DNA of 64,000 nucleotides from Synechococcus sp. GreenBA-s. Lineage in GTDB: Bacteria; Cyanobacteriota; Cyanobacteriia; PCC-6307; Cyanobiaceae. Positions 53,425 to 62,156 of this stretch are shown piece after piece. Numbering within the stretch: the first letter of the stretch is position 1; every line of letters begins with the position of its first letter. Position numbers and translations under genes: made by a program. The notes under the pieces were generated by a model. That model searched no databases. It was given only the letters and a program-made list of their open reading frames with translations, and was not told the origin of the DNA. The stretch is from the NCBI RefSeq assembly GCF_024345855.1, contig NZ_JAGQBX010000002.1, forward strand, positions 1 through 64,000. Direction: 5' to 3'.

Positions 53425-54012
53425 TCAGTGGCGCTGATCGTGGGCCTCGCCATGGCGATGGTGGTGCGGGGGTTGATCCCGTGGGCCGTGATCCTCTTTT
53501 TCAGCGTACTTCTGGCGTGACCAGGCCTCGATCACCGGTTCCAGCGGAATCCCGTGGGCACTGAGGGCCTGCTCCCAGCCGTGCCAGTCGGTATCGCCGG
53601 CGAAGGCGATCCAGCAGGCGCCGTGCACCCGGATCGCCTCGGCGCAGGCGGCCACCATCTTGCGGTCGGCCCGATCGTGCACCACGGGCTGCAGATCCGC
53701 CGGCAGCACGGCGTTGCCGTCGGCGTCGTAGGCGATCTCCACCACATCGCTGGCACAGGTGCTCCACTTGTGCAGGACCACCTGGTGGCCGTAGTCGCCG
53801 AAGCCCAGCTGGTGGCGGTATTCCTCGAAGATGCGGCCCGCCCCGTCAAGCACCAGCCGGCTCTCCGACTCCTTGAACGCCTTCAGCCACTGCCACACCG
53901 CCAGGCGCAGGGCGGGATCCTCCGGGGTGGCCGCGATCGGGCGGTGCTGCTGCGGCTCGCCGGCGCTGGCGGCAATCAGCACGTTGGTGTCGACCACGTA
54001 GCGGGGTCTCAT
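53425..54012 (-). CDS. PIN-like RNase domain protein
   Basis: The 195-residue protein begins RPRYVVDTNVLIAASAG, the PIN start with D8. E63/E64 (IFEEYRHQLG), D116 (DRADRKMVAACAEA) and D140/D142 (AGDTDWHGW) complete the acidic cluster for metal-dependent RNA cleavage, so it should be active. A His-rich tail (residues 183-195) follows the domain. Its ATG overlaps the stop of the ATPase gene by 4 bases (ATGA), implying translational coupling. The target RNA is unknown. Confidence 0.82.
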   Translation of the reverse strand: MRPRYVVDTNVLIAASAGEPQQHRPIAATPEDPALRLAVWQWLKAFKESESRLVLDGAGRIFEEYRHQLGFGDYGHQVVLHKWSTCASDVVEIAYDADGNAVLPADLQPVVHDRADRKMVAACAEAIRVHGACWIAFAGDTDWHGWEQALSAHGIPLEPVIEAWSRQKYAEKEDHGPRDQPPHHHRHGEAHDQRH

Positions 54013-55340
54013 GGCCGGGTCGCGGGGCGCTCCGGCTGCTGCCTCCCAGCCCGCTGGCGCTCGATCATCTGCCGCTCGAACATCAGCCGCGCCTGCTCCT
54101 CCGCCTCGCCCATGGCATTGCCGAAGAAGTGCTCGGGCCAATCCAGAAGACGGCCGTAGTCGTCGAGGCTGAGACGGCGCAGCTGGGAGCTGCCCGCGCG
54201 CTTGTCGACGAAGTAAAGGGCACAGTCGCCGGGGGCGATGGCCTGGCGGGCCACCAGGGTCTGCATGCGGCGGAACAGGTGCTCGGAGTGGGTCTCCACG
54301 ATGAACTGCACCCGGCGGCTCAGGCTCACCTCCACCAGCAGTTCGGCCAGCACCGACTGGGCCAGCGGGTGCAGGTGGATCTCCGGCTCCTCCAGGATCA
54401 CGGTGCTGCCGGGCGGCGCGAAGAAGGCCACGGTGAGCACCGGCAGCACCTGGGAGAGGCCGATGCCCACGTCGTGCAGGTTGGCGGCCACCGCCTCCTG
54501 GTCGATCACCAGCTCGTAGCGGCCGGAGCGCCCCAGCGGGCGCACCAGCAACTGCTGGGCGATCCCCATGCGCTGCAGCCAGTGCGACACGCCGTTGACG
54601 ATGCCGTGGCGCTCCGGCCCCGGCAGCAGCGCATCGGCCAGCAGGATGTCGATGCAGCGACCGCCGTCGCTGCCGATCTCGCCGGGTCGGGCCCGGTCCC
54701 ACGGGTAGTCGCGCTCGGGCTTGCGGCGCAGCGGGCCGAGGTAGAGGATCTCCTCCAGCTCACGGCGGATCGCCAGGCTGAGGTCCTCGGCGCGGGCACC
54801 GGCGGCGCCCAGCTGGGCGATGGCCCGGGCCGGCAGGGCGATCGAGCGCTCGGGGCAGTAGGCGGGACTTTTGCCCTGGGACTGGTTCGCGGCCCCCAGC
54901 AGCAGCCCGTAGCTCCCCTTCTCGCGCCGTACGGCCCGGAAGCGCTGGCCGTCCCCGTCCTCCAGGGTGAGCTCCTGCACCACCACGGCACCGCTGGCGC
55001 TCTGGCCGTAGCTGGCCTGGAAGTGGCCGCTGGCCACCCGCTCGGCGCTGCCGCTGCGGGCAAAGCTGAAGCCGATGCCGACGCGGCGCGGGCTGGCCCC
55101 CTGCTTGAGCAGGCTGGCGAAGTCGCCGAAGTGGAAGCTGGCGGTGCTCTCCTCGCCGCCGAGGTCGAGGTGCACGGTGCGATCGGGCGACTGGGCCGTC
55201 TGCTTGAGCAGCAGCAGGCTCTGGATCAGCGACGACTTGCCCGAGGAATTGGTGCCCAGCAGCATCGTCACCGGCGCCAGGGCCACAGCCCCCGTGTCCT
55301 GCCACGACTTGAACTGGCGGAGCCGGAGCGCGGTGAGCAT
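54009..55340 (-). CDS. SMC-like AAA ATPase with a DUF3696 C-terminus
   Basis: This 443-residue ABC/SMC-type ATPase has Walker A GTNSSGKSS (29-37), a signature-like VGIGLSQVLP (291-300), Walker B VILEEPEIHLHP with E317/E318, and a switch His in VETHSEHL (H351). The end (LLDWPEHFFGNAMGE) matches the small DUF3696 domain. Such ATPases often control a partner nuclease. The next gene, overlapping by 4 bases, encodes a PIN-like nuclease. I chose the ATG at 55340, where the fold starts; an upstream Pro/Arg-rich extension is probably not translated. It diverges from a hydrolase gene across 140 bases. Confidence 0.85.
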   Translation of the reverse strand: MLTALRLRQFKSWQDTGAVALAPVTMLLGTNSSGKSSLIQSLLLLKQTAQSPDRTVHLDLGGEESTASFHFGDFASLLKQGASPRRVGIGFSFARSGSAERVASGHFQASYGQSASGAVVVQELTLEDGDGQRFRAVRREKGSYGLLLGAANQSQGKSPAYCPERSIALPARAIAQLGAAGARAEDLSLAIRRELEEILYLGPLRRKPERDYPWDRARPGEIGSDGGRCIDILLADALLPGPERHGIVNGVSHWLQRMGIAQQLLVRPLGRSGRYELVIDQEAVAANLHDVGIGLSQVLPVLTVAFFAPPGSTVILEEPEIHLHPLAQSVLAELLVEVSLSRRVQFIVETHSEHLFRRMQTLVARQAIAPGDCALYFVDKRAGSSQLRRLSLDDYGRLLDWPEHFFGNAMGEAEEQARLMFERQMIERQRAGRQQPERPATRP

Positions 55341-55480
55341 GGCGGTGCCGCGGCGGCGGCAGGGCGGGCGAGGGGGCCTGAACTGCATTCTGCGACCTGT
55401 GGTCCTGGCGCTCCGCCCGGGCGGTATTCCCCTCCGCCGGGCTGGCGGCGGCCCCACGCGATCTGGCCTTGAATGCAGTG

Positions 55481-56101
55481 ATGCGCAACTCGAAGGGTTC
55501 CCCCCAGACGGCCACACCGCCGCTGGTGCTGCTGCACGGCCTGATGGACAGCCCCCGGGTGTTCGATCGGCTGCGGCGCCACCTGGGGGAGCATCGCCAG
55601 GAGCTGCTCGTGCCCGCCCTGCCGGTGCGCTTCGGCACCACCCCCGTGCAGGAGCTGGCCGAGTGGCTGGGCCGCCAGATCGAGGCGGCATTCGGCCCCT
55701 CCCGGCCGGTGGACCTGCTGGGCTTTTCGATGGGTGGGGTGATCGGCCGCACCTGGATCCAGCTGCAGGGGGGGTATCGCCGCACCCGCCGCTTCATCAG
55801 CCTGGGCAGCCCCCAGCAGGGCACGCTCACGGCCCAGCCCTGGCCGCGGCAGCTGCTGGCCGGCATCGCCGACCTCAAGCCGGGCAGCCCGCTGCTGCAG
55901 CGCCTCGATGCCGACCTCGACAGCCTGCGGCAGGTCGACTGCTGCAGCTTCTATTCGGGCCTGGATCTGATGGTGCTGCCCGGCTGGAGCGCCGTGCTGC
56001 CGCTGGGGCCGCGGCACCAGCTGCCGGTGCTTACCCACCCCCAGCTGGTGCGCGATCCCCAGGCCCTGGCGCCCCTGGCCCAGGAACTGCTGCGCGCCTG
56101 A
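55481..56101 (+). CDS. Alpha/beta hydrolase, lipase-like (copy 2)
   Basis: A close paralogue of the gene at 18056-18661: it has PLVLLHGLMDSPRVF, the same elbow DLLGFSMGGVIGR and the same RRTRRFIS segment. The nucleophile Ser is in GFSMGG and a His in VLTHPQL is a candidate for the triad. The ATG at 55481 gives 206 residues; a TTG 12 bases earlier is also in frame. It is followed 15 bases later by the CrtO-type acyltransferase gene, which may suggest a lipid or carotenoid substrate. Confidence 0.8.
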   Translation: MRNSKGSPQTATPPLVLLHGLMDSPRVFDRLRRHLGEHRQELLVPALPVRFGTTPVQELAEWLGRQIEAAFGPSRPVDLLGFSMGGVIGRTWIQLQGGYRRTRRFISLGSPQQGTLTAQPWPRQLLAGIADLKPGSPLLQRLDADLDSLRQVDCCSFYSGLDLMVLPGWSAVLPLGPRHQLPVLTHPQLVRDPQALAPLAQELLRA

Positions 56102-56116
56102 GGCCGGAGATCCCCC

Positions 56117-56608
56117 ATGCCGGCGGATGCCTGGAGGATCCTGGCCTGCGCCGGCGGCTGGCTGGGCTGGTCGCTGCTGATCGGCTGGCTGGCCCAGCGG
56201 CTGCCCCCGGCGGTCCTGGAACGCGACAGCTGGCTCACCGCCCCCAGGGCCTGGGGAGAGCGGCCCGCGGACTATGAGCGCTGGCTGCGGATCCGCCGCT
56301 GGAAGGACCGGCTGCCCGATGCCGGCACCACCTTTGCCGGCGGCGTCCGCAAGGCCAGCCTGGTGGGGCGGGATGGGCAGGCGCTGCAGCGGCTGGTGGC
56401 CGAAACCCGCCGGGCCGAGCTGGTGCACCTGGCCCTGTGGCCGTTCTGGATCGCCACGGCCCTGTGGCTGCCGCCTGCGGGGGTGCTGCTCAACCTGCTG
56501 TTCGCCACGGCGTTCAACCTGCCCTGCCTGCTGCTGCAGCGCTTCAACCGGCTGCGGATCACGGCCCTGCTGCAGCGGATGGGGCGCGGGCGCCCGGGAG
56601 GCGGCTGA
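56117..56608 (+). CDS. CrtO-type acyltransferase-like membrane protein
   Basis: The 163-residue protein has two hydrophobic regions (about residues 8-30 and 105-140) and the motif RRWKDRLPDAGTTFAGGVRKA followed by ETRRAELVHLAL and NLPCLLLQRFNRLRI. This matches the family of glycosyl-4,4'-diaponeurosporenoate acyltransferase (CrtO of Staphylococcus staphyloxanthin synthesis). In a cyanobacterium the acceptor is probably another glycolipid or carotenoid glycoside; I infer this. Confidence 0.75.
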   Translation: MPADAWRILACAGGWLGWSLLIGWLAQRLPPAVLERDSWLTAPRAWGERPADYERWLRIRRWKDRLPDAGTTFAGGVRKASLVGRDGQALQRLVAETRRAELVHLALWPFWIATALWLPPAGVLLNLLFATAFNLPCLLLQRFNRLRITALLQRMGRGRPGGG

Positions 56609-56616
56609 AGGCCCCC

Positions 56617-58899
56617 TCAGGGCCCCAGCAGCAGCGGCTCCAGCTCCAGATCCACCGCCACACCTGGATCCTCCACGTGGCGGGCCACCACCAGCCGGTG
56701 CCGGCCGGCCTCGAGGACGAAGCCGTCGCGGGCCTCATCGAAATAGGCCAGGCGACGCAGGGGGATCGCCAGCCGCAGCCGCTCGCTCTGCTCCGGCTCC
56801 AGGGTGAGCCGCTGGAAGCCGATCAGGCTGCGGGCCGGCCGCTCCAGGGCTCGCCCCGGCGGCTCCAGATACACCTGCACCACCTCGTCGGCCACCATCG
56901 CGCCGGCGTTGTGCACCGTCAGCTCCAGCTGCAGTTGCAGTTGCAGAGCGGCCTGGGGATCCGCCGCCCCCGCGGGGGCCTCCACCAGCGCGGCGGCCAG
57001 CGCGCTGTGCTCGAAGGCCGCATAGGAGAGGCCGAAGCCGAAGGGGAAGGCGGCCGGGTGGCCGTCCCGCTGGAAGCGGCGGTAGCCGTGCCAGAGGTCG
57101 TAGGTGATCCGGCGGGTGCGCGGGTGGAAGGGGGGCAGCTGGGCGTGGTCGGTGGGCAGGGCGAAGGGCATCCGCCCCGAGGGCGACACGCGGCCCAGCA
57201 GCACATCCGCCAGGGCCTCACCCCCCTGCTGCCCCGGATACCAGAACAGCAGGATGGCCGGCACCAGGCGCCGCCAGGCCTCGCACAGGATGCCGCCGCC
57301 GCCCATCAGCACCACGACGGTGCGCGGGTTGGCGGCGGCCACGGCGCGGATCAGGGCCTCCTGGCGCGGCTCGAGGCTGAGCTCGGTGCGGTCGCCGGAG
57401 GCGAAATCCCCCCCCGGCCGGGCCGAGCCGAGGCTGGCCACCGCCGCGAAGCCGGCCGCCAGCTTCGACCACAGCGGCTGCAGGCGTGCCCGGCCGATGC
57501 GGCGCAGCAGGGGATCGGGCGGGGGCGTGTGGCGCAGGATCGGGGCGATGTCCCCGGCGTGGATGTGCTCGCCCTCATGGCGCCAGTCCAGCCCCACCAC
57601 CAGCACCGCCACCTCGGCCTCGGTGGCCAGGGCGGTGGCCTCGGCCAGGTTGTGGCCGTCGCTGTGGCGGATCTGCAGCTGGGGCGCCGCAGCCCGCAGC
57701 CCCTCCAGGGGCGTCACCACCGAACCGGGGGCGGGGCGGGTGTCGGAGGAGCCGCGATCGCCGAGGTTGGCCGTGGCGGCCAGCGGGCCGATCACGGCGA
57801 TCGAGCCGACGCCCGCCAGCGGCAGCAGCGGCCGGCCCTCCAGCAGCGGATCGTTCTGGAGCAGCACGATCGCCTTGGTGGCGGCCTCCCGCGCCAGGGC
57901 CCGGTGCTCCGCACAGGCCCGCAGCGACGTTGGGTAGTCGCCAGGCGGCACCGAGAGCTGGGCCCGCAGCAGCCGCAGCACGGCATCGTCGATGCGACTG
58001 AGGGGCAGCGCACCGTTCGCCACCGCCTCCGGCAGACAGGCCTCGAACACCATCCGGAAGGGCATCTCCAGGTCCTGGCCCGCCAGCACGGCCGCCACGC
58101 CGTCCCGGACGCCGAAGATGAAGTCGGTGAGCACGAAGCCGCGGAAGCCCCAGCGCCGCTTGAGGATGTCGTGCAGCAGAACGGGGTGCTGGCCGCACCA
58201 GTCGCCGTTGACGCTGTTGTAGGCGCTCATCACCGCCAGGGCGCCGGCCTCGATGCAGTCGCGGAACTGGGGCAGGTAGAGCTCGTGCAACACCCGCGGT
58301 GTCGCCTGCACATCCACCCGGAAGCGGGCGCTGTCGATCGAGTTGAGGGCGAAGTGCTTGACGCAGGCGATGGCATGGCGGGCCACCCCGCGGCCCATGG
58401 CGGCACCCAGGACACCCACGTGCACGGGGTCTTCGCCATAGGTCTCCTGGGCGCGGCCCCAGCCGGGGTGGCGCAGCAGGTTCACGCACACCCCACCCAG
58501 CAGATTGGCGCCGAAGGAGCGGGTCTCGCGGGCCATGGCCGCGCCGATCCGCTCCTCCAGGTCGGGATCCCAGCTGGCACCGCGGGCGATCGGCGGCGGG
58601 AAGGTGGTGGCGCCGCCCTCCAGCACCACGCCGCGGGGGCCATCCACGAAGTGCAGGCCGCCGATGCCCAGCCGCGGCACCACGCCGGCCGGCCAGGGGT
58701 GCTGGTGGGAGGCGTTGTGGAGCGCGATGTCCGCCATTCCCGACCAGAACGGCGTGTCGCCATCGAGCATCGCCAGCTTCTCGGCCAGCGTCAGCTGCTC
58801 CAGCAGGGCCCGGGCCCGCGGCTCATCGGCCGGGGCTCCGCACGCCTGGGGCTCGCGGCGGCGACCATCGGCGGCGCTGGTCACGGCAGGACGGCACAC
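56617..58899 (-). CDS. GH3 beta-glucosidase-like glycosidase
   Basis: The 760-residue protein has the two-domain GH3 layout plus a C-terminal fibronectin-III-like domain. In the barrel, the nucleophile is D259 in RGFVLTDFIFG, with CVKHFALNSIDSARF upstream. The second domain starts near AVIGPLAATANLGDRGSSDTRP. There is no signal peptide, so it probably acts inside the cell on imported glucosides or storage compounds. The GTG at 58899 is used; a GTG at 58884 is an alternative. It is convergent with the CrtO-like gene. Confidence 0.9.
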   Translation of the reverse strand: MCRPAVTSAADGRRREPQACGAPADEPRARALLEQLTLAEKLAMLDGDTPFWSGMADIALHNASHQHPWPAGVVPRLGIGGLHFVDGPRGVVLEGGATTFPPPIARGASWDPDLEERIGAAMARETRSFGANLLGGVCVNLLRHPGWGRAQETYGEDPVHVGVLGAAMGRGVARHAIACVKHFALNSIDSARFRVDVQATPRVLHELYLPQFRDCIEAGALAVMSAYNSVNGDWCGQHPVLLHDILKRRWGFRGFVLTDFIFGVRDGVAAVLAGQDLEMPFRMVFEACLPEAVANGALPLSRIDDAVLRLLRAQLSVPPGDYPTSLRACAEHRALAREAATKAIVLLQNDPLLEGRPLLPLAGVGSIAVIGPLAATANLGDRGSSDTRPAPGSVVTPLEGLRAAAPQLQIRHSDGHNLAEATALATEAEVAVLVVGLDWRHEGEHIHAGDIAPILRHTPPPDPLLRRIGRARLQPLWSKLAAGFAAVASLGSARPGGDFASGDRTELSLEPRQEALIRAVAAANPRTVVVLMGGGGILCEAWRRLVPAILLFWYPGQQGGEALADVLLGRVSPSGRMPFALPTDHAQLPPFHPRTRRITYDLWHGYRRFQRDGHPAAFPFGFGLSYAAFEHSALAAALVEAPAGAADPQAALQLQLQLELTVHNAGAMVADEVVQVYLEPPGRALERPARSLIGFQRLTLEPEQSERLRLAIPLRRLAYFDEARDGFVLEAGRHRLVVARHVEDPGVAVDLELEPLLLGP

Positions 58900-59144
58900 A
58901 CCGGAACCGTAGGCACGGCCTCCGGCGGCAGACCACGGGCCGGGCCCCTCAGCCGCAGAGCCGTGGCCCTCGGCTCAGGAGCGGCGCGCCTCGGTCACAT
59001 CCAGTCGCAACCGCAACCGCCGCAGTCAGCGGCGAGACACAGCTGCCGCCCAGGCTCGGCCCAGCCCAGCGCTGGAGGCAGCGGCATGACGGAGTTCAAG
59101 ACGAGGGAGTGCGCAGCAGCGATGACAGTCGCAGCGAGGCAGCG

Positions 59145-59348
59145 GTGAGGGGGAGCCAGTGGAGGGGCGAGCACCTGCTGACCCTGAACGCCGAGGAGGC
59201 CGCGGCCCTCGCCGATGCCTGTGCCCTGTTGCTGGTGGCCTCCGAGGCCGTTCCCGGCTGCCGCCTGCAGGCGGGGATGCAGAGGGTGCTGGCCGACGTG
59301 TTCGAGGCCCTGGCCCAGCCGGCCGAGTTTCCGGGCGAGGGCGGCTGA
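59145..59348 (+). CDS. Small helical protein (67 aa)
   Basis: The core EHLLTLNAEEAAALADACALLLVASEAVPG is strongly helical, followed by a second helix GMQRVLADVFEALAQPAEF. No family recognised. The GTG at 59145 has a well-placed GAGG upstream; an in-frame GTG at 59109 has a poorly spaced one. The 245 bases before it, up to the GH3 gene start, hold nothing else I can support. Confidence 0.5.
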   Translation: MRGSQWRGEHLLTLNAEEAAALADACALLLVASEAVPGCRLQAGMQRVLADVFEALAQPAEFPGEGG

Positions 59349-59395
59349 GGACGGGGAAAGACCCGCCTTCACACCCGCCGGCCGGGACGTGACTC

Positions 59396-59989
59396 TCAGG
59401 CCAGCACCGGGAAGCAGCCCTTGAGGCCGTTCACCAGCATCTGCACGGCGATGGCGCTGAGCAGCAGCCCCATCAGGCGGCTGATCACCTTCTCCTGCAG
59501 TTCCCCCAGGGCGCGCCGCAGCGGCATCGACACCAGCAGCACCAGATAGATGCCGAGGGCCAGCAGGGCAATGATCCCGCTCAGGGCCAGCCGGCCGATC
59601 CACGCCTGCGGCGCCTCGGCCACCACCAGGGAGATGGCGCCGGGCCCCGCCAGCAGCGGCATCCCGATCGGCACCACCCCCACCGTGCCGGCGTCGTTGT
59701 CGACCTCCGGGTGCCCCACCTCCAGGCCTTCGATCAGCCGCAGGCCGATGGGCAGCAGGATCAGGCCGCCGGCCACACGGAAGGAATCGAGGCTGATCGC
59801 GAACAGATCCAGCAGCGCCTGACCCCACCAGCAGGCCGCCAGCAAGGTGAACAGAAAAGTGAGCACCGCCAGCCGGCTGATCCGCCGCACCCGGCCGGGC
59901 TCGCCCCCGGCCGCCTTGGCCACCACCGGCAGCGCCCCGATCGGCGAGCTGATCGCCAGCAGGCCCACGGCGGTATTGATCAGGGCCAT
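59396..59989 (-). CDS. MarC-family membrane protein
   Basis: The 197-residue protein has about six membrane segments and the MarC pattern: INTAVGLLAISSPIGALPV at the start and GIPIGMPLLAGPGAIS-like VPIGMPLLAGPGAISLVVAE in the middle. MarC proteins are widespread, and earlier links to antibiotic resistance are not firmly established; transport substrates are unknown. I chose the ATG at 59989; the frame upstream is Arg/Gly-rich. Confidence 0.85.
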   Translation of the reverse strand: MALINTAVGLLAISSPIGALPVVAKAAGGEPGRVRRISRLAVLTFLFTLLAACWWGQALLDLFAISLDSFRVAGGLILLPIGLRLIEGLEVGHPEVDNDAGTVGVVPIGMPLLAGPGAISLVVAEAPQAWIGRLALSGIIALLALGIYLVLLVSMPLRRALGELQEKVISRLMGLLLSAIAVQMLVNGLKGCFPVLA

Positions 59990-60230
59990 GGCCGTGCCTG
60001 CGACGCCGCCATCCGCACCGTATCCCCGGAGGGCAGCCGGGCGGAGCGCCTGCCGAGGCGGCCCACCGGTCGGTGAACACCCCGGCGCCCGTAGCAGCCA
60101 TCGCCGCCGATCCGCACCAGACTGACTGAGAGAGCGGCTGGAGGGGGAGGCACTGCGCGGAGCCAGCAGCAGCGAGCCCGATCGCCCCGTCCCACGGCGC
60201 CCAACCCGGCTGGACCGGCAGAGCGGCTGG

Positions 60231-62156
60231 GTGCTGCTGGCTCTGCTGCTGATCGGCCTGTTCCTGGCGGATCTGGTGCTCCCCCGCGACATCGTCGTTC
60301 TGCCCTACTACTGGCTGCCGGTCGTGCTGGCGGCGGCCTTCGCCTCCCCCGCCCGGGTGCTGCTGCTGGCGGGGCTGGCCCTGGCCCTGTCGCTGGCCTC
60401 AGGGATCCACTGGGCCTTTTTCCCCTCGCTCGACTTCCTCTCCCGGCTGGTGGGCCTCACGGGCGTGGGGCTGACGGCGATCGTCGTGGCCGCGCGGCGC
60501 GGGCAGGGCGAGCGGGAGCTCAGGGCCACCCGGGACCAGTACCAGCTGCTGCTGGACCACTCCGCGGACATGATCTTCCGCTCCACACCGGAGGCGGTGT
60601 TTCAGTGGGTGTCGCCCTCGGCCCGCAGCCTGCTGGGCTACGCGCCGGAGCAGCTGGTGGGCCACTCCGCCGCCGAGATCATCGAGCCTGAGGACCTGCC
60701 ACGGCTGCAGCGGGCCACCGAGCAGATCCTGGCCGGCCGGACGATCACCTACGAGCTGCGTCTGCGCAAGGCCAGCGGCGAACCGCTCTGGGTCTCCGTG
60801 GCCATCAAGCCCGTGCTCGATGGCGAGGGCCGCGTGATCGCCCGCGTCGGCAGCTGCCGCGACGTGCACGCGGCGGTGGAGGCCCGCCTGGCCCAGGTCC
60901 AGGCCGAGCAGCTGTTCCGGATGGCGATGGACAACGCCGCCGTGGGTCAGGGCCTGCTCGATCCCGGCGGGGGGATCCTGCGGGTGAATCAGGCCCTCTG
61001 CCAGTTCCTGGGCCGCGAGCCCGAGCAGCTGCTGCAGACCAGCTGGAGCGCCCTGATCGATCCCCAGGATCTGGCGGAGGAGCAGCGACTGTGGCGCGAC
61101 CTGGAGACCAACCGGCGCAACAGCTACCGGCTGGTGGCCCGCTTCCACCGCCCGGATGGCTCGCCGGTGTGGGGGGATGTCTCGGTGAGCGGCATCCGCG
61201 ACGCGGACGGTGCGCTGAGCACCACGATCGTGCAGATCACCGACATCAGCGCCCTCAAGCGGGTGGAGGCGGAGCGGGAGCGGGCCGCCACGTTCTACCT
61301 GCAGCTGCTCAACGACGCCCCGGCCCTGATCTGGCGCGCCGGCCAGGATGGTCTATGCGACTGGTTCAACGCCACCTGGCTGGCCTTCACCGGCCGCACG
61401 ATGGAGCAGGAAAAGGGCAACGGCTGGTGTGAAGGGGTGCATCCGGACGATCTGGCGGGCTGCCTGCAGATCTATCTGGAGGCCTTTGCGGAGCGGCGCA
61501 CCTTCGTGATGGAGTACCGCCTGCGCCGCCACGACGGCGAGTTCCGCTGGATCGCCGACAACGGCATTCCCTTCACGGGCCTCGATGGCCGCTTCGGTGG
61601 CTACATCGGCTACTGCTTCGATGTGACCGAGCGCCGGCGTCAGGAGGAGGAGCTGGCCCGCCGCGCCGCCAGCGATCCCCTCACCGGCCTGCTCAACCGT
61701 CAGGAGATGCACAACCGGATCCAGGCGCTCCTGCGGCAGTTGCCCCGCACCGGCTCGCGGACGGCCGCGCTGTTCTGCGATCTGGATCACTTCAAGACCA
61801 TCAACGACCGGTACGGCCACGCCGCCGGCGACGACCTGCTGCGTGACGTGGCCCGGCGGATCAGCGGCTGCCTGCGCGCCGGCGATCTGGCGGCCCGCGT
61901 CGGTGGCGATGAACTGCTGGTGGTGCTCGAAGGCGTGCAGGACCTGGACAACGCCGTGCAGATCGCCGAGAAGATCCGCAGGGCCATCGCCGAGCCGATC
62001 CCCACCGTCGCCGGCCCCCTGGCCATCACCGCCACGATCGGAGTGGCGGTGGCCCAGAACGGCGAGTCGGTGGAGGCGCTGATCGCCCGCGCCGACGGCG
62101 CCATGTATGCCGGCAAGGACCGCGGCCGCGACCGGGTGATCCCGATTCAGGCCTGA
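60231..62156 (+). CDS. Membrane sensor with three PAS domains and a GGDEF domain
   Basis: The N-terminus has about three membrane segments (residues 1-90). Three PAS domains follow (about 100-215, 220-345 and 350-465), the first around SADMIFRSTPEAVFQWVSPSA. The C-terminal diguanylate cyclase domain begins DPLTGLLNRQEMHNR. Its active motif is GGDEL (558-562), with Leu in place of Phe, and an inhibitory I-site RAGD (549-552) sits exactly five residues before it. It likely makes c-di-GMP in response to an unknown signal. No EAL domain is present. The GTG at 60231 is the first usual start, but the frame stays open to 60126. Confidence 0.9.
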   Translation: MLLALLLIGLFLADLVLPRDIVVLPYYWLPVVLAAAFASPARVLLLAGLALALSLASGIHWAFFPSLDFLSRLVGLTGVGLTAIVVAARRGQGERELRATRDQYQLLLDHSADMIFRSTPEAVFQWVSPSARSLLGYAPEQLVGHSAAEIIEPEDLPRLQRATEQILAGRTITYELRLRKASGEPLWVSVAIKPVLDGEGRVIARVGSCRDVHAAVEARLAQVQAEQLFRMAMDNAAVGQGLLDPGGGILRVNQALCQFLGREPEQLLQTSWSALIDPQDLAEEQRLWRDLETNRRNSYRLVARFHRPDGSPVWGDVSVSGIRDADGALSTTIVQITDISALKRVEAERERAATFYLQLLNDAPALIWRAGQDGLCDWFNATWLAFTGRTMEQEKGNGWCEGVHPDDLAGCLQIYLEAFAERRTFVMEYRLRRHDGEFRWIADNGIPFTGLDGRFGGYIGYCFDVTERRRQEEELARRAASDPLTGLLNRQEMHNRIQALLRQLPRTGSRTAALFCDLDHFKTINDRYGHAAGDDLLRDVARRISGCLRAGDLAARVGGDELLVVLEGVQDLDNAVQIAEKIRRAIAEPIPTVAGPLAITATIGVAVAQNGESVEALIARADGAMYAGKDRGRDRVIPIQA

